Position numbers and translations under genes: made by a program | From: Actinomycetota bacterium | GTDB taxonomy: Bacteria; Actinomycetota; Actinomycetes; Actinomycetales; Dermatophilaceae | Direction of reading: 5' to 3' | Assembly (NCBI GenBank): GCA_020160805.1 | Contig: JAIUPO010000003.1 | Span: 152,706 to 216,705 of the forward strand | Length of the DNA: 64,000 nt | The notes under the pieces: generated by a model | What the model was told of the DNA's origin: nothing | Database searches by the model: none | Seen by the model: only the letters and a program-made list of their open reading frames with translations | Part shown: positions 1 to 8,378 of the stretch, piece by piece | How positions within the stretch are numbered: position 1 is the first letter of the stretch | How the letters are laid out: every line of letters starts with the position of its first letter

Positions 1-1
1 C

Positions 2-484
2 GTCACTCTGTATGGCGAGAGCCCAGGCATCCTGTGGCAGCCCGTCAGCCCCCGGCTGGCCGTCGCGCGGCGAGTCGGCACGCTCGCCGGCGCCGTGCCG
101 ACGCTGGCTGCCGCCGCGGTCGTCGCCGTGCTGTGGACGCGGTGGGCGTGGATCGCCTTCGGCCTGCTGGCGCTCGGCCTGGTGATCGAGCTGGCAATCA
201 TTGGCCGGCAGGTCAGCGCCATTTCGTATGCGGAGTTGCCGGACGAGATCATCATCCGCCGGGGCCGGTTGATGCGCCGCCTCGACAGCATCCCGTACGG
301 CCGGCTGCAGTATGCGGACATGCAATCCGGGCCGATGGAGCGCCGGCTCGGCCTGGCGAGCGTCACGATTCATACGGCAAATCCCGCGACCAGCGGCAAC
401 GTCCCCGGCCTGCCGCTGGCGGAGGCCGAGGCGCTGCGGGAGCGCCTGACCGCCCGCGGCGAGGCGCAGCGGGCTGGCCTGTGA
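2..484 (+). CDS. PH domain-containing membrane protein (YdbS-like), 5' end outside window
   Basis: The reading frame is already open at the first bases of the window, so the true start lies upstream. The visible part has two hydrophobic stretches (about codons 32-60) followed by a bacterial PH (bPH2) segment with the typical IPYGRLQ and GPMERRLGLASV motifs. Proteins of this type are small membrane proteins of unknown function that usually sit next to a larger three-domain paralogue (YdbS/YdbT pairs), as here. Its TGA overlaps the GTG start of the next gene, so the two are translationally coupled. Function beyond the family is unknown. Confidence 0.8.
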   Translation, partial: VTLYGESPGILWQPVSPRLAVARRVGTLAGAVPTLAAAAVVAVLWTRWAWIAFGLLALGLVIELAIIGRQVSAISYAELPDEIIIRRGRLMRRLDSIPYGRLQYADMQSGPMERRLGLASVTIHTANPATSGNVPGLPLAEAEALRERLTARGEAQRAGL

Positions 485-2121
485 GCCTGACCGGCCCCGA
501 CGGGCCGCCGCCCGCCGTCGGCGATCAGCCGACCGGCGCCCAGCCCGCCGTCGGCCAGCCGACCGGCGCCCAGCCCGCCGTCGGCCAGCCGACCGGCGCC
601 CAGCCCGTGGATCAGCAGCCCGGCGACCAGCAACGGGAGTGGCAGCGCTTCCACCCGCTGACGCCCCTGCTGCGCGGTGGCGTCGTGGCGCTCGGCGTCC
701 TCGGGTATGTCATTTCCGGACAGCTCAACCGCATCTTCGGCGCCGACCCGGACGATCCGACTCAGGGCCACTGGGGGATCGCGGCCGTCGTGCTCGCGGT
801 CGTCGTGCTCGGGGTCATCGGCTTCAGCGCGATCGCCTGGCGGGCGGCGTCATACCGCCTCGGCACGACCACCGTCGAGTTGCGCACCGGCGTGGTCGCC
901 AAGCAGCACCGGCAGGTCCGCTATGACCGCATCCAGGCGGTGGACATCAGTCGTCCGCTGCTCGCGCAACTCTTCGGGCTCTCCTCGGTGCGGGTCGAGG
1001 CGGCCGGTGGCAGCGACTCCAATATCGAGCTCGCCTACTTGCCCAAAGGCGAGGCCGACGCCCTGCGCGCCGATCTGACGCGACGAGCCGGCCAGGCTCC
1101 GTCGCCCACTGAAAACGGCACGCAGGACACCGAGGAGGCGCCGGCCACGCCGGAGCGGTTGATCGCCGCCATACCGGCCGGTCGGGTCTGGCTGGCCACC
1201 GCGATGAGCTTCAACAGCGCCGTGCTCATCTTGACCATCCCGCTGCTTCTCGGCGCCCTGGTCACCGGCAATCTCGGCCTGGTGCCGGTTGTTGGGCCGA
1301 TCGCGCTCGGTTCGGCCGGCGCCCAGTTCGGCCGGTTGTCGTCGTGGATGAACTTCCGCGTCGAGGCCGGTTCGCAGGCGATTCGCGTCCGCCACGGCCT
1401 CACCGAGCAGCGCACCTCCACCATTCCGCTGCACCGGATTCAGGCAGTCGAGATCAGCCAGCCGGCCCTGTGGCGCGCCCTCGAATGGTGGCGGATCCGG
1501 GTCAATGTCGCCGGGGTCCACGGCGAGCCGGGTAAGCAGGAGGACGCGCTGATCCCGGTCGGCACCCGCGAGGAGGTGCTGACGATCCTGGCCGCGATGG
1601 GTCCGCGGTGGTCCCTCCCGGAAGTCGTGGAAGGCCTGGATGCCCCGGGGCCCTCGCCGTCCTTCGTCGGCGTGCCGCCTGCCGCGCGCTGGCTGGATCC
1701 GTTGTCCTGGAAGCGCATTGGGTATGCCGAGACCCCCACGGCCCTGCTCTCGCGCGGCGGGTGGCTGGGCCGGAATGTCACCCTGGTGCCCTACGCGCGT
1801 ATGCAGTCGCTGGTGCTGGAACAGGGCCCGATCGAGCGCCGGCTCGGGCTCGCCGGGGTGCGTCCGATTTCCACCCATGGCAGCGTGCGGCCAGTGGTGC
1901 GCCACCTCTCACTCGCCAGCGCCAATACCCTGCTGGTGGCCACCGCGGATCGCGCGCGGGCCGCCCGCCGCGCCGAAGCAGACCCGACCCTCGTCGTGGA
2001 GCCCACAGAACCGACGTCTCCGCAAACACCCACGGCAGAGCAGCCCGCGCTACCGTTCAGGGACCACGGTGTCGACCTGTCGGCGCCAACATCTGGTCAG
2101 CAGGATGGAGAGACGGCGTGA
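481..2121 (+). CDS. Large PH domain-containing membrane protein (YdbT-like)
   Basis: A 546-residue protein starting at GTG 481, overlapping the previous stop in a GTGA junction; the open frame extends further upstream but only inside the neighbouring gene. Order: a proline/glutamine-rich N-terminal tail carrying a 10-residue repeat (QPAVGQPTGA), two membrane segments (about residues 60-120), a PH segment with QVRYDRIQAVDISRPLLAQL, two more hydrophobic segments, a second PH segment with TSTIPLHRIQAVEISQPALW, and a third with VPYARMQSLVLEQGPIERRL. Three bPH2 units with interspersed helices is the YdbT architecture. The role is unknown in the family; probably a membrane-associated complex with the upstream paralogue. 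Confidence 0.8.
   Translation: MSLTGPDGPPPAVGDQPTGAQPAVGQPTGAQPAVGQPTGAQPVDQQPGDQQREWQRFHPLTPLLRGGVVALGVLGYVISGQLNRIFGADPDDPTQGHWGIAAVVLAVVVLGVIGFSAIAWRAASYRLGTTTVELRTGVVAKQHRQVRYDRIQAVDISRPLLAQLFGLSSVRVEAAGGSDSNIELAYLPKGEADALRADLTRRAGQAPSPTENGTQDTEEAPATPERLIAAIPAGRVWLATAMSFNSAVLILTIPLLLGALVTGNLGLVPVVGPIALGSAGAQFGRLSSWMNFRVEAGSQAIRVRHGLTEQRTSTIPLHRIQAVEISQPALWRALEWWRIRVNVAGVHGEPGKQEDALIPVGTREEVLTILAAMGPRWSLPEVVEGLDAPGPSPSFVGVPPAARWLDPLSWKRIGYAETPTALLSRGGWLGRNVTLVPYARMQSLVLEQGPIERRLGLAGVRPISTHGSVRPVVRHLSLASANTLLVATADRARAARRAEADPTLVVEPTEPTSPQTPTAEQPALPFRDHGVDLSAPTSGQQDGETA
541..602 (+). repeat. 30-bp in-frame tandem repeat
   Basis: Two exact 30-bp units lie back to back inside the YdbT-like gene, preceded by a diverged partial copy from about 508. 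Each unit encodes QPAVGQPTGA. The repeat lengthens the flexible cytoplasmic tail before the first membrane helix and is a likely site of copy-number variation. Confidence 0.9.
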
Positions 2122-2540
2122 ACACCCCCGCCGCGTCTGGGCCCCCCGGCCTGGGCAAGCTCGGTTTCGCCGAGGGGCAGATCGTCCAAGAACTCGGCTA
2201 CGACGATGACGTGAGCAATGACTTCCGCTTCAGCGTCGAGGATCTGATCGGCAGCGAGCTGGAGTATGACGACTACACCGGAGTCACCGATGCCGTCCTG
2301 CTGTGGTGGCGCGAGGACGACGGCGATCTCGTTGACGCCCTCGTCGATGCGCTGACCAACCTGAGCGAGGGCGCGAGCGTCATACTCCTGACCCCCAAGG
2401 CCGGCCGGCCCGGCGAGGTCGATGCCGCGGAGATCCAGGAGAGCGCGACGACGGCCGGGCTGCATACGACCGCCACGGCCGGTATTGGCGCGGACTGGAC
2501 CGCGACCCGGCTGCTGGCGCCCAAGGGCGCCCGGCGCTGA
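2118..2540 (+). CDS. DUF3052 domain-containing protein
   Basis: A 140-residue acidic protein with a GTG start overlapping the preceding stop (GTGA). The core reads LGFAEGQIVQELGYDDDV near the N-terminus, then TDAVLLWWREDDGDLVDAL and a C-terminal GADWTATRLL motif, all characteristic of DUF3052, a family found mainly in Actinobacteria. In M. tuberculosis the homologue (Rv2239c) also lies directly upstream of ahpE, and the same order is seen here. No enzymatic function is established; the neighbourhood alone suggests a link to redox or acetyl-CoA metabolism. The overlap with the membrane gene suggests read-through transcription. Confidence 0.85.
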   Translation: MNTPAASGPPGLGKLGFAEGQIVQELGYDDDVSNDFRFSVEDLIGSELEYDDYTGVTDAVLLWWREDDGDLVDALVDALTNLSEGASVILLTPKAGRPGEVDAAEIQESATTAGLHTTATAGIGADWTATRLLAPKGARR

Positions 2541-2556
2541 CCGCCGCGGGCGCGGT

Positions 2557-2569
2557 CATACTGAGAGGT
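2557..2569 (+). promoter_or_regulatory. ahpE -10 element, leaderless configuration
   Basis: CATACT at 2557-2562 is followed by exactly seven bases and then the ATG of ahpE. A transcript starting at the usual distance would begin at or next to the start codon. The intervening GAGAGG could also act as a weak ribosome binding site if transcription starts upstream. Confidence 0.5.
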
Positions 2570-3058
2570 ATGAACGCGTCCACCCCGATCGAGATCGGCT
2601 CTAGGGCCCCTGACTTCTCGCTGGTCACCCAAAACGGCGACCGGCGTGGCCTCGCGGAGCATCTGGGGGTCAAGAATGTGCTGCTGGTGTTCTATCCGTT
2701 CGCGTTCTCGGGGATCTGCACTGGCGAATTGAGCGAGATCCGCGACCATCTCGAGGACTTCGAGTCCGAGGACGTGCAGGTGTATGCCGTCTCCTGCGAC
2801 CCGATGTTCGCCCTGCGCGGGTGGGCCGACCAGGAAGGCTATTTCTTCCCGCTGCTGTCCGACTTCTGGCCGCACGGCGAGGTCGCCCGGGCCTATGGAG
2901 TCTTCGATGAGGAGCGGGGTATGTCGATCCGCGGCACCTTCCTCATCGACACCGAGGGCATCGTGCGCTGGACCTTGGCCCACGGCGCGGGGCAGGGCCG
3001 CGACTTCGACGGCTACCGTGCCGCGCTCGCGGACCTCACGGGCGTCTCCGCTCGGTGA
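2570..3058 (+). CDS. ahpE: Peroxiredoxin, AhpE type
   Basis: A 162-residue thioredoxin-fold peroxiredoxin that reduces hydroperoxides and peroxynitrite. The active-site loop PFAFSGICTGEL places the peroxidatic cysteine at residue 50; the conserved arginine lies in RGTFLID near residue 120. A second cysteine occurs in VSCDP, but there is no obvious C-terminal resolving cysteine, so a one-cysteine mechanism recycled by external thiols, as in M. tuberculosis AhpE, is likely. It follows DUF3052 as in mycobacteria. Length and motifs are complete and the cytosolic location is supported by the lack of a signal peptide. Confidence 0.93.
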   Translation: MNASTPIEIGSRAPDFSLVTQNGDRRGLAEHLGVKNVLLVFYPFAFSGICTGELSEIRDHLEDFESEDVQVYAVSCDPMFALRGWADQEGYFFPLLSDFWPHGEVARAYGVFDEERGMSIRGTFLIDTEGIVRWTLAHGAGQGRDFDGYRAALADLTGVSAR

Positions 3059-3122
3059 GCCGCAGGCACCGGCGCCGGCCTGGCACAATGGCCGTCGCGA
3101 TTGCCGCCGCCCCGGCGATCGG

Positions 3123-3195
3123 GGGCCTGTAGCTCAGTTGGTAGAGCGCCACGTTTACACCGTGGATGTCGTCGGTTCGAGCCCGGCCGGGCCCA
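3123..3195 (+). tRNA. tRNA-Val (anticodon TAC)
   Basis: A full cloverleaf of 73 nt. Acceptor GGGCCTG (3123-3129) pairs with CGGGCCC (3188-3194) with one G-U; D-stem GCTC/GAGC; anticodon stem CCACG/CGTGG around loop TTTACAC, anticodon TAC; T-stem GTCGG/CCGGC with loop TTCGAGC; discriminator A at 3195. The CCA tail is not encoded (CGT follows). A possible -10, CACAAT, sits around 3081-3086. The start codon of the next gene begins only two nucleotides after the tRNA. Confidence 0.97.
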
Positions 3196-3196
3196 C

Positions 3197-4039
3197 GTGC
3201 ACGACGATCCCACGCTCGCCGATGTCGTCGCGATCCTCGCCGAGCGATTCCCGCCCGACACGGCGCAGTCGTGGGACCAGGTCGGCCTAGTCACCGGGGA
3301 TCCGGCGCAGCCGGTGCGGCACATCCACCTGGCCCTCGACCCGACGCTCGCGGTGATCGAGGAGGCTCGGGCGGTGGGAGCCGATCTGCTGGTGACTCAC
3401 CACCCGTTGCTGATGCGAGGCGTGCACTCGGTGGCAACGACCTCGGCCAAGGGAGCCAGCGTCACGGCCCTCGTCGTCGCCGATATCGCCTTGTATGTCG
3501 CCCACACCAATGCCGATATCGCCGAGCGCGGCGTGAGCGAGGCCCTGGGCCGGGCCTGCGGCTTGAGCGAGATGGAGCCGCTGGTCCTGGAGGAGGGGCG
3601 GGCGATGGGCCGCGTGGGGGAGTTGCCCGAGCCAATGACATTGGGGGAGTTCGCGACGCGGGTGGCGAACGGCATACCTCAGGCGCCAGTGGGGCTGCGC
3701 GTCAGCGGTGACGCGGACGCCATGGTGCGGCGGATCGCGGTCGCCGGAGGAGCGGGTGATGGCTTCTTTGCGGCGGCGCGGACGCAGGAAGCGGACGTCT
3801 ATGTGACCGCCGACCTGCGCCATCACCCGGCGTTGGAAGCGCGCGAAGAGTCCCGGGGCGGGCCGCCATACCTCATCGACGCCGGGCACTGGGCGAGTGA
3901 GGCCTGCTGGCTGCCGCTGCTGGCCGACGATCTGCGGGCGGCGCTGCCGGGCGTCGACCTCACGGTGAGCTCAATCGTCACCGATCCGTGGACCTTCGTG
4001 CTCCCCGGCAAGGAGTGCGCTCGAGCGCACCGGCTTTAG
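3197..4039 (+). CDS. Nif3-like dinuclear metal center hexameric protein
   Basis: A 280-residue Nif3/YqfO/DUF34 protein. The GTG start at 3197 fits the family's N-terminus (TLADVVAILAERFPP...SWDQVGLVTGDP) and no better start follows. Metal-ligand signatures are visible: VTHHPLL near residue 64, AHTNAD near residue 100, and a C-terminal DAGHWASE. The family forms hexameric rings with two metals per subunit; its reaction is not settled. M. tuberculosis carries the same gene (Rv2230c) next to the zinc-ribbon and RNase H genes found downstream here. The start lies 2 nt after tRNA-Val with no room for a Shine-Dalgarno sequence outside the tRNA. Confidence 0.9.
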   Translation: MHDDPTLADVVAILAERFPPDTAQSWDQVGLVTGDPAQPVRHIHLALDPTLAVIEEARAVGADLLVTHHPLLMRGVHSVATTSAKGASVTALVVADIALYVAHTNADIAERGVSEALGRACGLSEMEPLVLEEGRAMGRVGELPEPMTLGEFATRVANGIPQAPVGLRVSGDADAMVRRIAVAGGAGDGFFAAARTQEADVYVTADLRHHPALEAREESRGGPPYLIDAGHWASEACWLPLLADDLRAALPGVDLTVSSIVTDPWTFVLPGKECARAHRL

Positions 4040-4049
4040 GGTGGGGTTT

Positions 4050-4790
4050 GTGAAAGCCGACCCTCGCGATCAGCAGCGCCTGCTCGACCTGCAGGCCATC
4101 GACACGCGCGCCGCGCAACTCGATCGGGCCCGTGCCAAGTTGCCGGTCCTGGCACGCCTCGAAGACCTGGCACGCACCCGGATGCTCGCCAATGACGATG
4201 TCGTCTCGGCGCAGACCGAACACGGTGACCTCGAGCGCGAGGTGACCAAGGCCGAGGCCGATGTGCAACTCGTGCGCGACCGGGCCGCCCGCGATCAGGC
4301 GCACCTGGACTCCGGCCGCGGCACCGCCAAGGAATTGACGGCCCTGCAACACGAGATGGCCTCCCTCGCGCGTCGGCAAAGCGAGCTCGAAGAGATCGAA
4401 CTTGATGTCATGGAACGCGCGGAGGCAGCCGAGATGGAACTCGCCCGTGCCCGGACCCAGCTGGCGCAGGTAGATGCCCAGATCAGCGAAGCGCGTGCCG
4501 AACGCGATGAGCAGCAGGCCGATCTTGGGGCGCAACTGGCCGAGGCGCTGGCCCCGAGAGACGCCCTTGTCGCCGAGCTTCCAGAGGATCTGGTTGCCCT
4601 GTACGAGAAGCTCCGCGCCAGCCACGGCGGGCTCGGGGCGGCCATGCTGCACGCGCGGCGCTGCCTCGGCTGCCAGCTCGAACTCAATGCGGCCGACATG
4701 ACGCGCATCCGCGACGCCGCCGCCGATGAGGTGCTGCGCTGCGAGGAGTGCAGTCGCATCCTCGTGCGGACCGCCGAGTCCGGTCTCTGA
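4050..4790 (+). CDS. Coiled-coil protein with C4-type zinc ribbon
   Basis: A 246-residue protein with a long antiparallel coiled coil (about residues 10-180, rich in Ala, Glu, Arg and Leu heptads) and a C-terminal zinc ribbon formed by CLGC and CEEC. This is the architecture of the conserved zf-RING_7/DUF164 family (Rv2229c in M. tuberculosis). GTG 4050 is preferred because a purine-rich AGGGTGGGG precedes it; an in-frame GTG at 4041 would add three residues. It lies between the Nif3-like gene and RNase H as in mycobacteria. Proposed roles in the family concern nucleic-acid or ribosome association; nothing here decides this. Confidence 0.88.
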   Translation: MKADPRDQQRLLDLQAIDTRAAQLDRARAKLPVLARLEDLARTRMLANDDVVSAQTEHGDLEREVTKAEADVQLVRDRAARDQAHLDSGRGTAKELTALQHEMASLARRQSELEEIELDVMERAEAAEMELARARTQLAQVDAQISEARAERDEQQADLGAQLAEALAPRDALVAELPEDLVALYEKLRASHGGLGAAMLHARRCLGCQLELNAADMTRIRDAAADEVLRCEECSRILVRTAESGL

Positions 4791-4796
4791 GGGCGT

Positions 4797-6029
4797 ATGC
4801 CGCGCGCCCTGCGCATCGAGGCCGACGGCGGATCCCGGGGCAACCCCGGAGTGGCCGGTTATGGGGCGGTCGTCCTCGACGAATCCGGAGCAGTCTTGGC
4901 CGAGCGAGCCGCGCCGCTGGGGCAGGCGTCGAACAATGTGGCCGAGTATTCCGGCCTGATCGCCGGTTTGGAGGCGGCGCGAGCCATCGATCCCGGCGCT
5001 CGGATCAGCGTCGCGATGGACTCCAAGCTCGTTGTCGAACAAATGGCGGGCCGCTGGAAGATCAAACACGAGGACATGCGCCGGCTGGCTTTGCAGGCCA
5101 AGGACCTTGTGAAAGCGATTGTCGCGCAAGGCGGTTCGGTCGCCTTCGAGTGGATTCCCCGCGAGCGCAACAAGAAGGCCGACAAGCTGTCCAATGACGG
5201 AATGGACGGATTGACGATCGAGCGCGACCCCTGGCGTGGGGCGGAAACGGGGAGCGAGCCCGCCCCGCCCGAAGCGCCCGAGCCGGCGCTCGCCGAAGTC
5301 AGCGAACCGGGGGCCGAGGCTGAAGCCGGGGGCCCTGCGGCCGGGGACCCAGCACTTGAGGACCGGGCACCAGCGGATGCATCCCGAAGGGCGTCGTCCT
5401 CGACGGCCTCCCGGGGGCGGGGGGAGCCGACACGGATTGTGCTGGTTCGTCATGGCGCCACGGAGTTCACCGAACAGTTCCGGCTCGACGGGCGCGGCGG
5501 CGCCGATCCATCGCTCTCCGCGCTCGGACGCGGCCAGGCCGAGCGGGCCGCAGAGCTCGTGGGTGCCCTTCTCGCCGGCGCACCAGCCAACCTGACGACC
5601 TCCACCTTGGCCCGAGCCGTGGAGACGGGGGCCGTCATCGCCGCCCGGCTAGGGCTCACACCGGCAACCGATCCGGCATGGGATGAGCAGAATTTCGGCG
5701 ACTGGGATGGCGTCGCCATGCCCGAGCTGCTGCGCACCGATCCCGAGGCGGTCGACTCCCTTCGCAGCGACCCGGCCTACCGCCGGCCCGGCGGGGAGAG
5801 CCACGAGGAGTTGACGCAGCGGGTGCGGTCCGCATACTCCCGGCTCGTGGCGGGTGGCGGAACCCATGTCGTCGTCTGCCACCGCAAGCCGATCCTCGTC
5901 GTCTTGGCCGAGGTGCTCGGACTCGATATGACGCTCGTCTGGCGGCTCGCGGCCGCACCGGGCTCGCTGACCGGAATCGAGGCGTGGCCCGACGGCGCGG
6001 CAACCATCGCCTTCACCAATCGCAACTGA
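4797..6029 (+). CDS. Bifunctional RNase HI / histidine phosphatase
   Basis: A 410-residue fusion. Residues 1-140 are an RNase HI-like domain with carboxylates D10, E50, D75 and D129 in the expected motifs (EADGGSRGNPG, NNVAEY, AMDSKLV, KKADKL); it cleaves RNA in RNA-DNA hybrids. Residues 146-212 are an Ala/Glu/Pro-rich linker. Residues 213-410 are a phosphoglycerate-mutase-like phosphatase with the catalytic RHG at 218-220 and a second histidine in VVCHRKP. M. tuberculosis Rv2228c has the same fusion, where the phosphatase acts on alpha-ribazole phosphate and related substrates. The 6-nt gap from the previous gene implies one operon. Confidence 0.93.
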   Translation: MPRALRIEADGGSRGNPGVAGYGAVVLDESGAVLAERAAPLGQASNNVAEYSGLIAGLEAARAIDPGARISVAMDSKLVVEQMAGRWKIKHEDMRRLALQAKDLVKAIVAQGGSVAFEWIPRERNKKADKLSNDGMDGLTIERDPWRGAETGSEPAPPEAPEPALAEVSEPGAEAEAGGPAAGDPALEDRAPADASRRASSSTASRGRGEPTRIVLVRHGATEFTEQFRLDGRGGADPSLSALGRGQAERAAELVGALLAGAPANLTTSTLARAVETGAVIAARLGLTPATDPAWDEQNFGDWDGVAMPELLRTDPEAVDSLRSDPAYRRPGGESHEELTQRVRSAYSRLVAGGGTHVVVCHRKPILVVLAEVLGLDMTLVWRLAAAPGSLTGIEAWPDGAATIAFTNRN

Positions 6030-6081
6030 AAATGGGGGCTCAGGGCACTCCGGCCCTGGTCGGACGCGGGGAGGAGGTCGT

Positions 6082-6753
6082 ATGTCGCCCGCGCCTGCCC
6101 CGCGGCATAGCCCCCTCCCGTTGCTGCCCCGCGAAAGCGTCCGCACGCTGGCGAACCTCGTCACCGTGGTCCGAACGATTCTCGGGATCGGCTTCGGCGT
6201 CATCGCGCTGGCGCAGCATTCCCTCGGCTGGCTCGTCGCGGCCTATCTGACCTATTGGGCCGGCGACATTCTGGATGGAATCGTGGCCCGTCGCCGCGGC
6301 GAGGAAACAATCATCGGCGCGGTCTTCGATGTCGTCTGTGACCGCGCCTGCACGACCGTCGCGGCGGCCGCGTTCGTCGCGATCGAGCCCTCGGTGGCGC
6401 CGGCGATCGGGGTCTTCCTCGTGCAGTTCTGCATGCTCGACACCCTGCTAACGCTGGCCTTCCTTTATGCGCCGGGAGTCATCAGCCCGAACTACTTCTA
6501 TCGCGTCGACGGCCCGACCTATCGCTGGAACTGGTCGCCCGCCGCCAAGGCCGCGAACACCAGCTTCGTGGTCTTGCTGTGTCTCGCCGGCCTGCTCTGG
6601 TCCTCGGCCTTCATCCTCGTCGCGACAGGCTGGGCGCTGCTGATGATGGTCCTGAAGGTCGTCTCCGTACGCCGGGTGCTGGCCATCCTCGACGGGTCGC
6701 TGGCGCCCGCGCCGCGTCCCGTGGACGCCCGACCAAGCCCGCTGTTCGGGTGA
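6082..6753 (+). CDS. CDP-alcohol phosphatidyltransferase family membrane protein
   Basis: A 223-residue integral membrane enzyme. The full CDP-OH-P signature is present: D62, D65-G66, A69-R70, G79, D83 and D87. Such enzymes displace CMP from CDP-diacylglycerol (or a related CDP-alcohol) with a hydroxyl acceptor to build phospholipids. About five or six hydrophobic helices surround the motif. The acceptor (glycerol-3-phosphate, inositol phosphate or another alcohol) cannot be read from the sequence. The next membrane gene overlaps by 4 nt. Confidence 0.88.
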   Translation: MSPAPAPRHSPLPLLPRESVRTLANLVTVVRTILGIGFGVIALAQHSLGWLVAAYLTYWAGDILDGIVARRRGEETIIGAVFDVVCDRACTTVAAAAFVAIEPSVAPAIGVFLVQFCMLDTLLTLAFLYAPGVISPNYFYRVDGPTYRWNWSPAAKAANTSFVVLLCLAGLLWSSAFILVATGWALLMMVLKVVSVRRVLAILDGSLAPAPRPVDARPSPLFG

Positions 6754-7274
6754 CGCCGATCGAGGCCTCGGTCGCCGGGATCGAATTGACGGCGGCCAAT
6801 GTGTTGCCGGTTGCGCTGGCCTACGGTTTCGGATCGGCGTGGATCCCCATCCTCAATGCCGAGGTCTTTGTCGCCGCCCTGGTCGCGGTGATGCCCCATG
6901 CGTGGTGGTGGCCAGTCATCGTCCTCGCCTTCGGGCAGACCCTCGGCAAGTGCGCGATGTTCCTGGCCGCCCGGCGCGGGGCAACCTGGTTGACCTCGCG
7001 CGAGCGGCCCCGCAAGGAGCGGGCGGCTGCCGGACCGTGGCGCACCCGCGTGGCCGTGTGGAGCCGGATGATGCTGGAGTTGCTTGATCGTCGGGTGCAG
7101 GGATTCCTCGTCGTCTTGCTCGCTGCGAGCGTGGGAATTCCGCCGCTGGCGATCGTCGCCGTGGTCGCGGGCACGCGTCGGCTGCCCTTGCCGGTCTTCT
7201 TCGCCGCCTGCCTGCTGGGCCGGGTCGCTCGATTCCTGGTGTTGGCCTGGCCGATTGCCCACGCCTTGTCCTGA
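6750..7274 (+). CDS. Small membrane protein, VTT/DedA-like
   Basis: A 174-residue protein with GTG at 6750 overlapping the upstream TGA (GTGA). Hydrophobic segments occur around residues 15-60, 110-140 and 148-170, with a basic loop (SRERPRKERAAA) between. The pattern (helical hairpins around a GTRRLPLPVFFAACLLGRVARF segment) resembles the VTT/SNARE-associated family, possibly a flippase-like role for lipid head groups; this is inference. Tight coupling with the CDP-alcohol phosphotransferase suggests a shared role in membrane lipid metabolism. Confidence 0.7.
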   Translation: MTPIEASVAGIELTAANVLPVALAYGFGSAWIPILNAEVFVAALVAVMPHAWWWPVIVLAFGQTLGKCAMFLAARRGATWLTSRERPRKERAAAGPWRTRVAVWSRMMLELLDRRVQGFLVVLLAASVGIPPLAIVAVVAGTRRLPLPVFFAACLLGRVARFLVLAWPIAHALS

Positions 7275-7364
7275 CCGTCGTTCTGCGGCGGGCCGAATCG
7301 TTGCAGAACATTGTTAGGAGGGTTGGGCTACGCGCGGGTAGTCTGGCCCGGGTCCATCCGGGGT

Positions 7365-8309
7365 GAACCGCAGTGGGGCACATTCCGCATCGCCAGCCCG
7401 GATCCGAACAAGACGCTTGTTGGGGCGGTCGGCTTCGGGGCGCTGACGACGCTCGCCAATGGGGGGGCAATTCCTCACCAAGGCGCCGGACTACGCCAAT
7501 CCCAGCGAAAGCGATTTCGCTGTTGTGCACTCTGAGCAGCGCATCGAGATCGTTACCGACACCTCCGAGGAAGCCGATGCCCTGATGGGCGCCGCGAGCC
7601 TCGAGGAGTTCACCAAGTCGGCATCCGCGATCATCACCACCGAGCGGGCTGTGATCGCCCACAACCAGGCCGATCCGAAGAACCCCTTCGTCGCCATTCC
7701 TTCCTCGATGGCGCGGCGAGCGTCCCGATCGTCGTGACCCCCAAGGACCCCAACAACGCCGACGCCAAGGCCTTCGCCGACCATTTCGCCACGCCAGCCG
7801 CCGCAGCAGCCTTGCGTCAGGCCGGTTTCCGCGGCGTCATGGGCGAGCTTCCGAGCGTCGGCACCTCCGCCCTCGCCAAGACGTCCACCGGTCCGTTTCC
7901 CTTCACCGCCGAGATGCTCGCGGACGTGCGCCAGGCCTGGTCCTTGATGCACGCGCGCAGTTCCACGCTCGCGGTCATCGACCTGTCCGGGTCGATGCGC
8001 AATGCCTTCGACCCCTCGCGTTCCTGGGGCGGACCATCCCGATCGCCCAAGGGAGCCACCGGCTTGCCCCGCCCGCACTCACCCGAGTCCGCCACCTCGT
8101 TGACGCTCGCGCAGTTACAGGCGTTCGTTCAAAAGACCTTCGACAAGAACCGCCCGGTCGCCATCAACTTCTTCCTCATCGACCCGGGTGTCCACCTCGA
8201 GCCGCTGCAACGGATCGCCGAGTTGACCGGCGGCACCGCGGCCCATGTGACCCAGATGTCGCAGGTCCCCGACGCCTTCGCGCAAGCACTCTTCAGCGCG
8301 CCGAAGTAG
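7365..8309 (+). pseudogene. Remnant of a substrate-binding/VWA-domain protein
   Basis: Three consecutive frames together read like one secreted substrate-binding plus von Willebrand A protein. Frame 0 from ~7365 (WGTFRIASPDPNKT) shifts at a run of seven G (7461-7467) into a frame reading DFAVVHSEQRIEIV and ITTERAVIAHNQ; a second shift near 7700 leads into the frame ending at 8309. The last part carries the VWA metal-site motif DLSGSMR, but the central VWA region is missing and the text jumps to the C-terminal LEPLQRIAELTGGTAAHVTQ. The N-terminal ~200 residues and signal peptide are absent. Two shifts plus deletions argue for true decay rather than sequencing error. Confidence 0.7.
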
Positions 8310-8331
8310 TCCACGCCCCCCAACGGTGAGA

Positions 8332-8357
8332 GGGCGGGAGCCGACCGGCTCCCGCCC
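8332..8357. terminator. Hairpin between convergent genes
   Basis: Perfect 11-bp stem GGGCGGGAGCC (8332-8342) / GGCTCCCGCCC (8347-8357) with loop GACC, between the VWA remnant (+) and the amylase-pullulanase (-). There is no U-run on either side. The position suggests a bidirectional terminator. Confidence 0.7.
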
Positions 8358-8378
8358 CCTCACGTGTTTCCGGGTGGG

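Noticed and set aside
541..602. Direct repeats as a CRISPR array
   Set aside because: Units are contiguous without spacers and encode an in-frame decapeptide.
3978..5453. A 491-codon minus-strand frame opposite the zinc-ribbon and RNase H genes
   Set aside because: Shadow of two well-supported genes; composition is non-protein-like.
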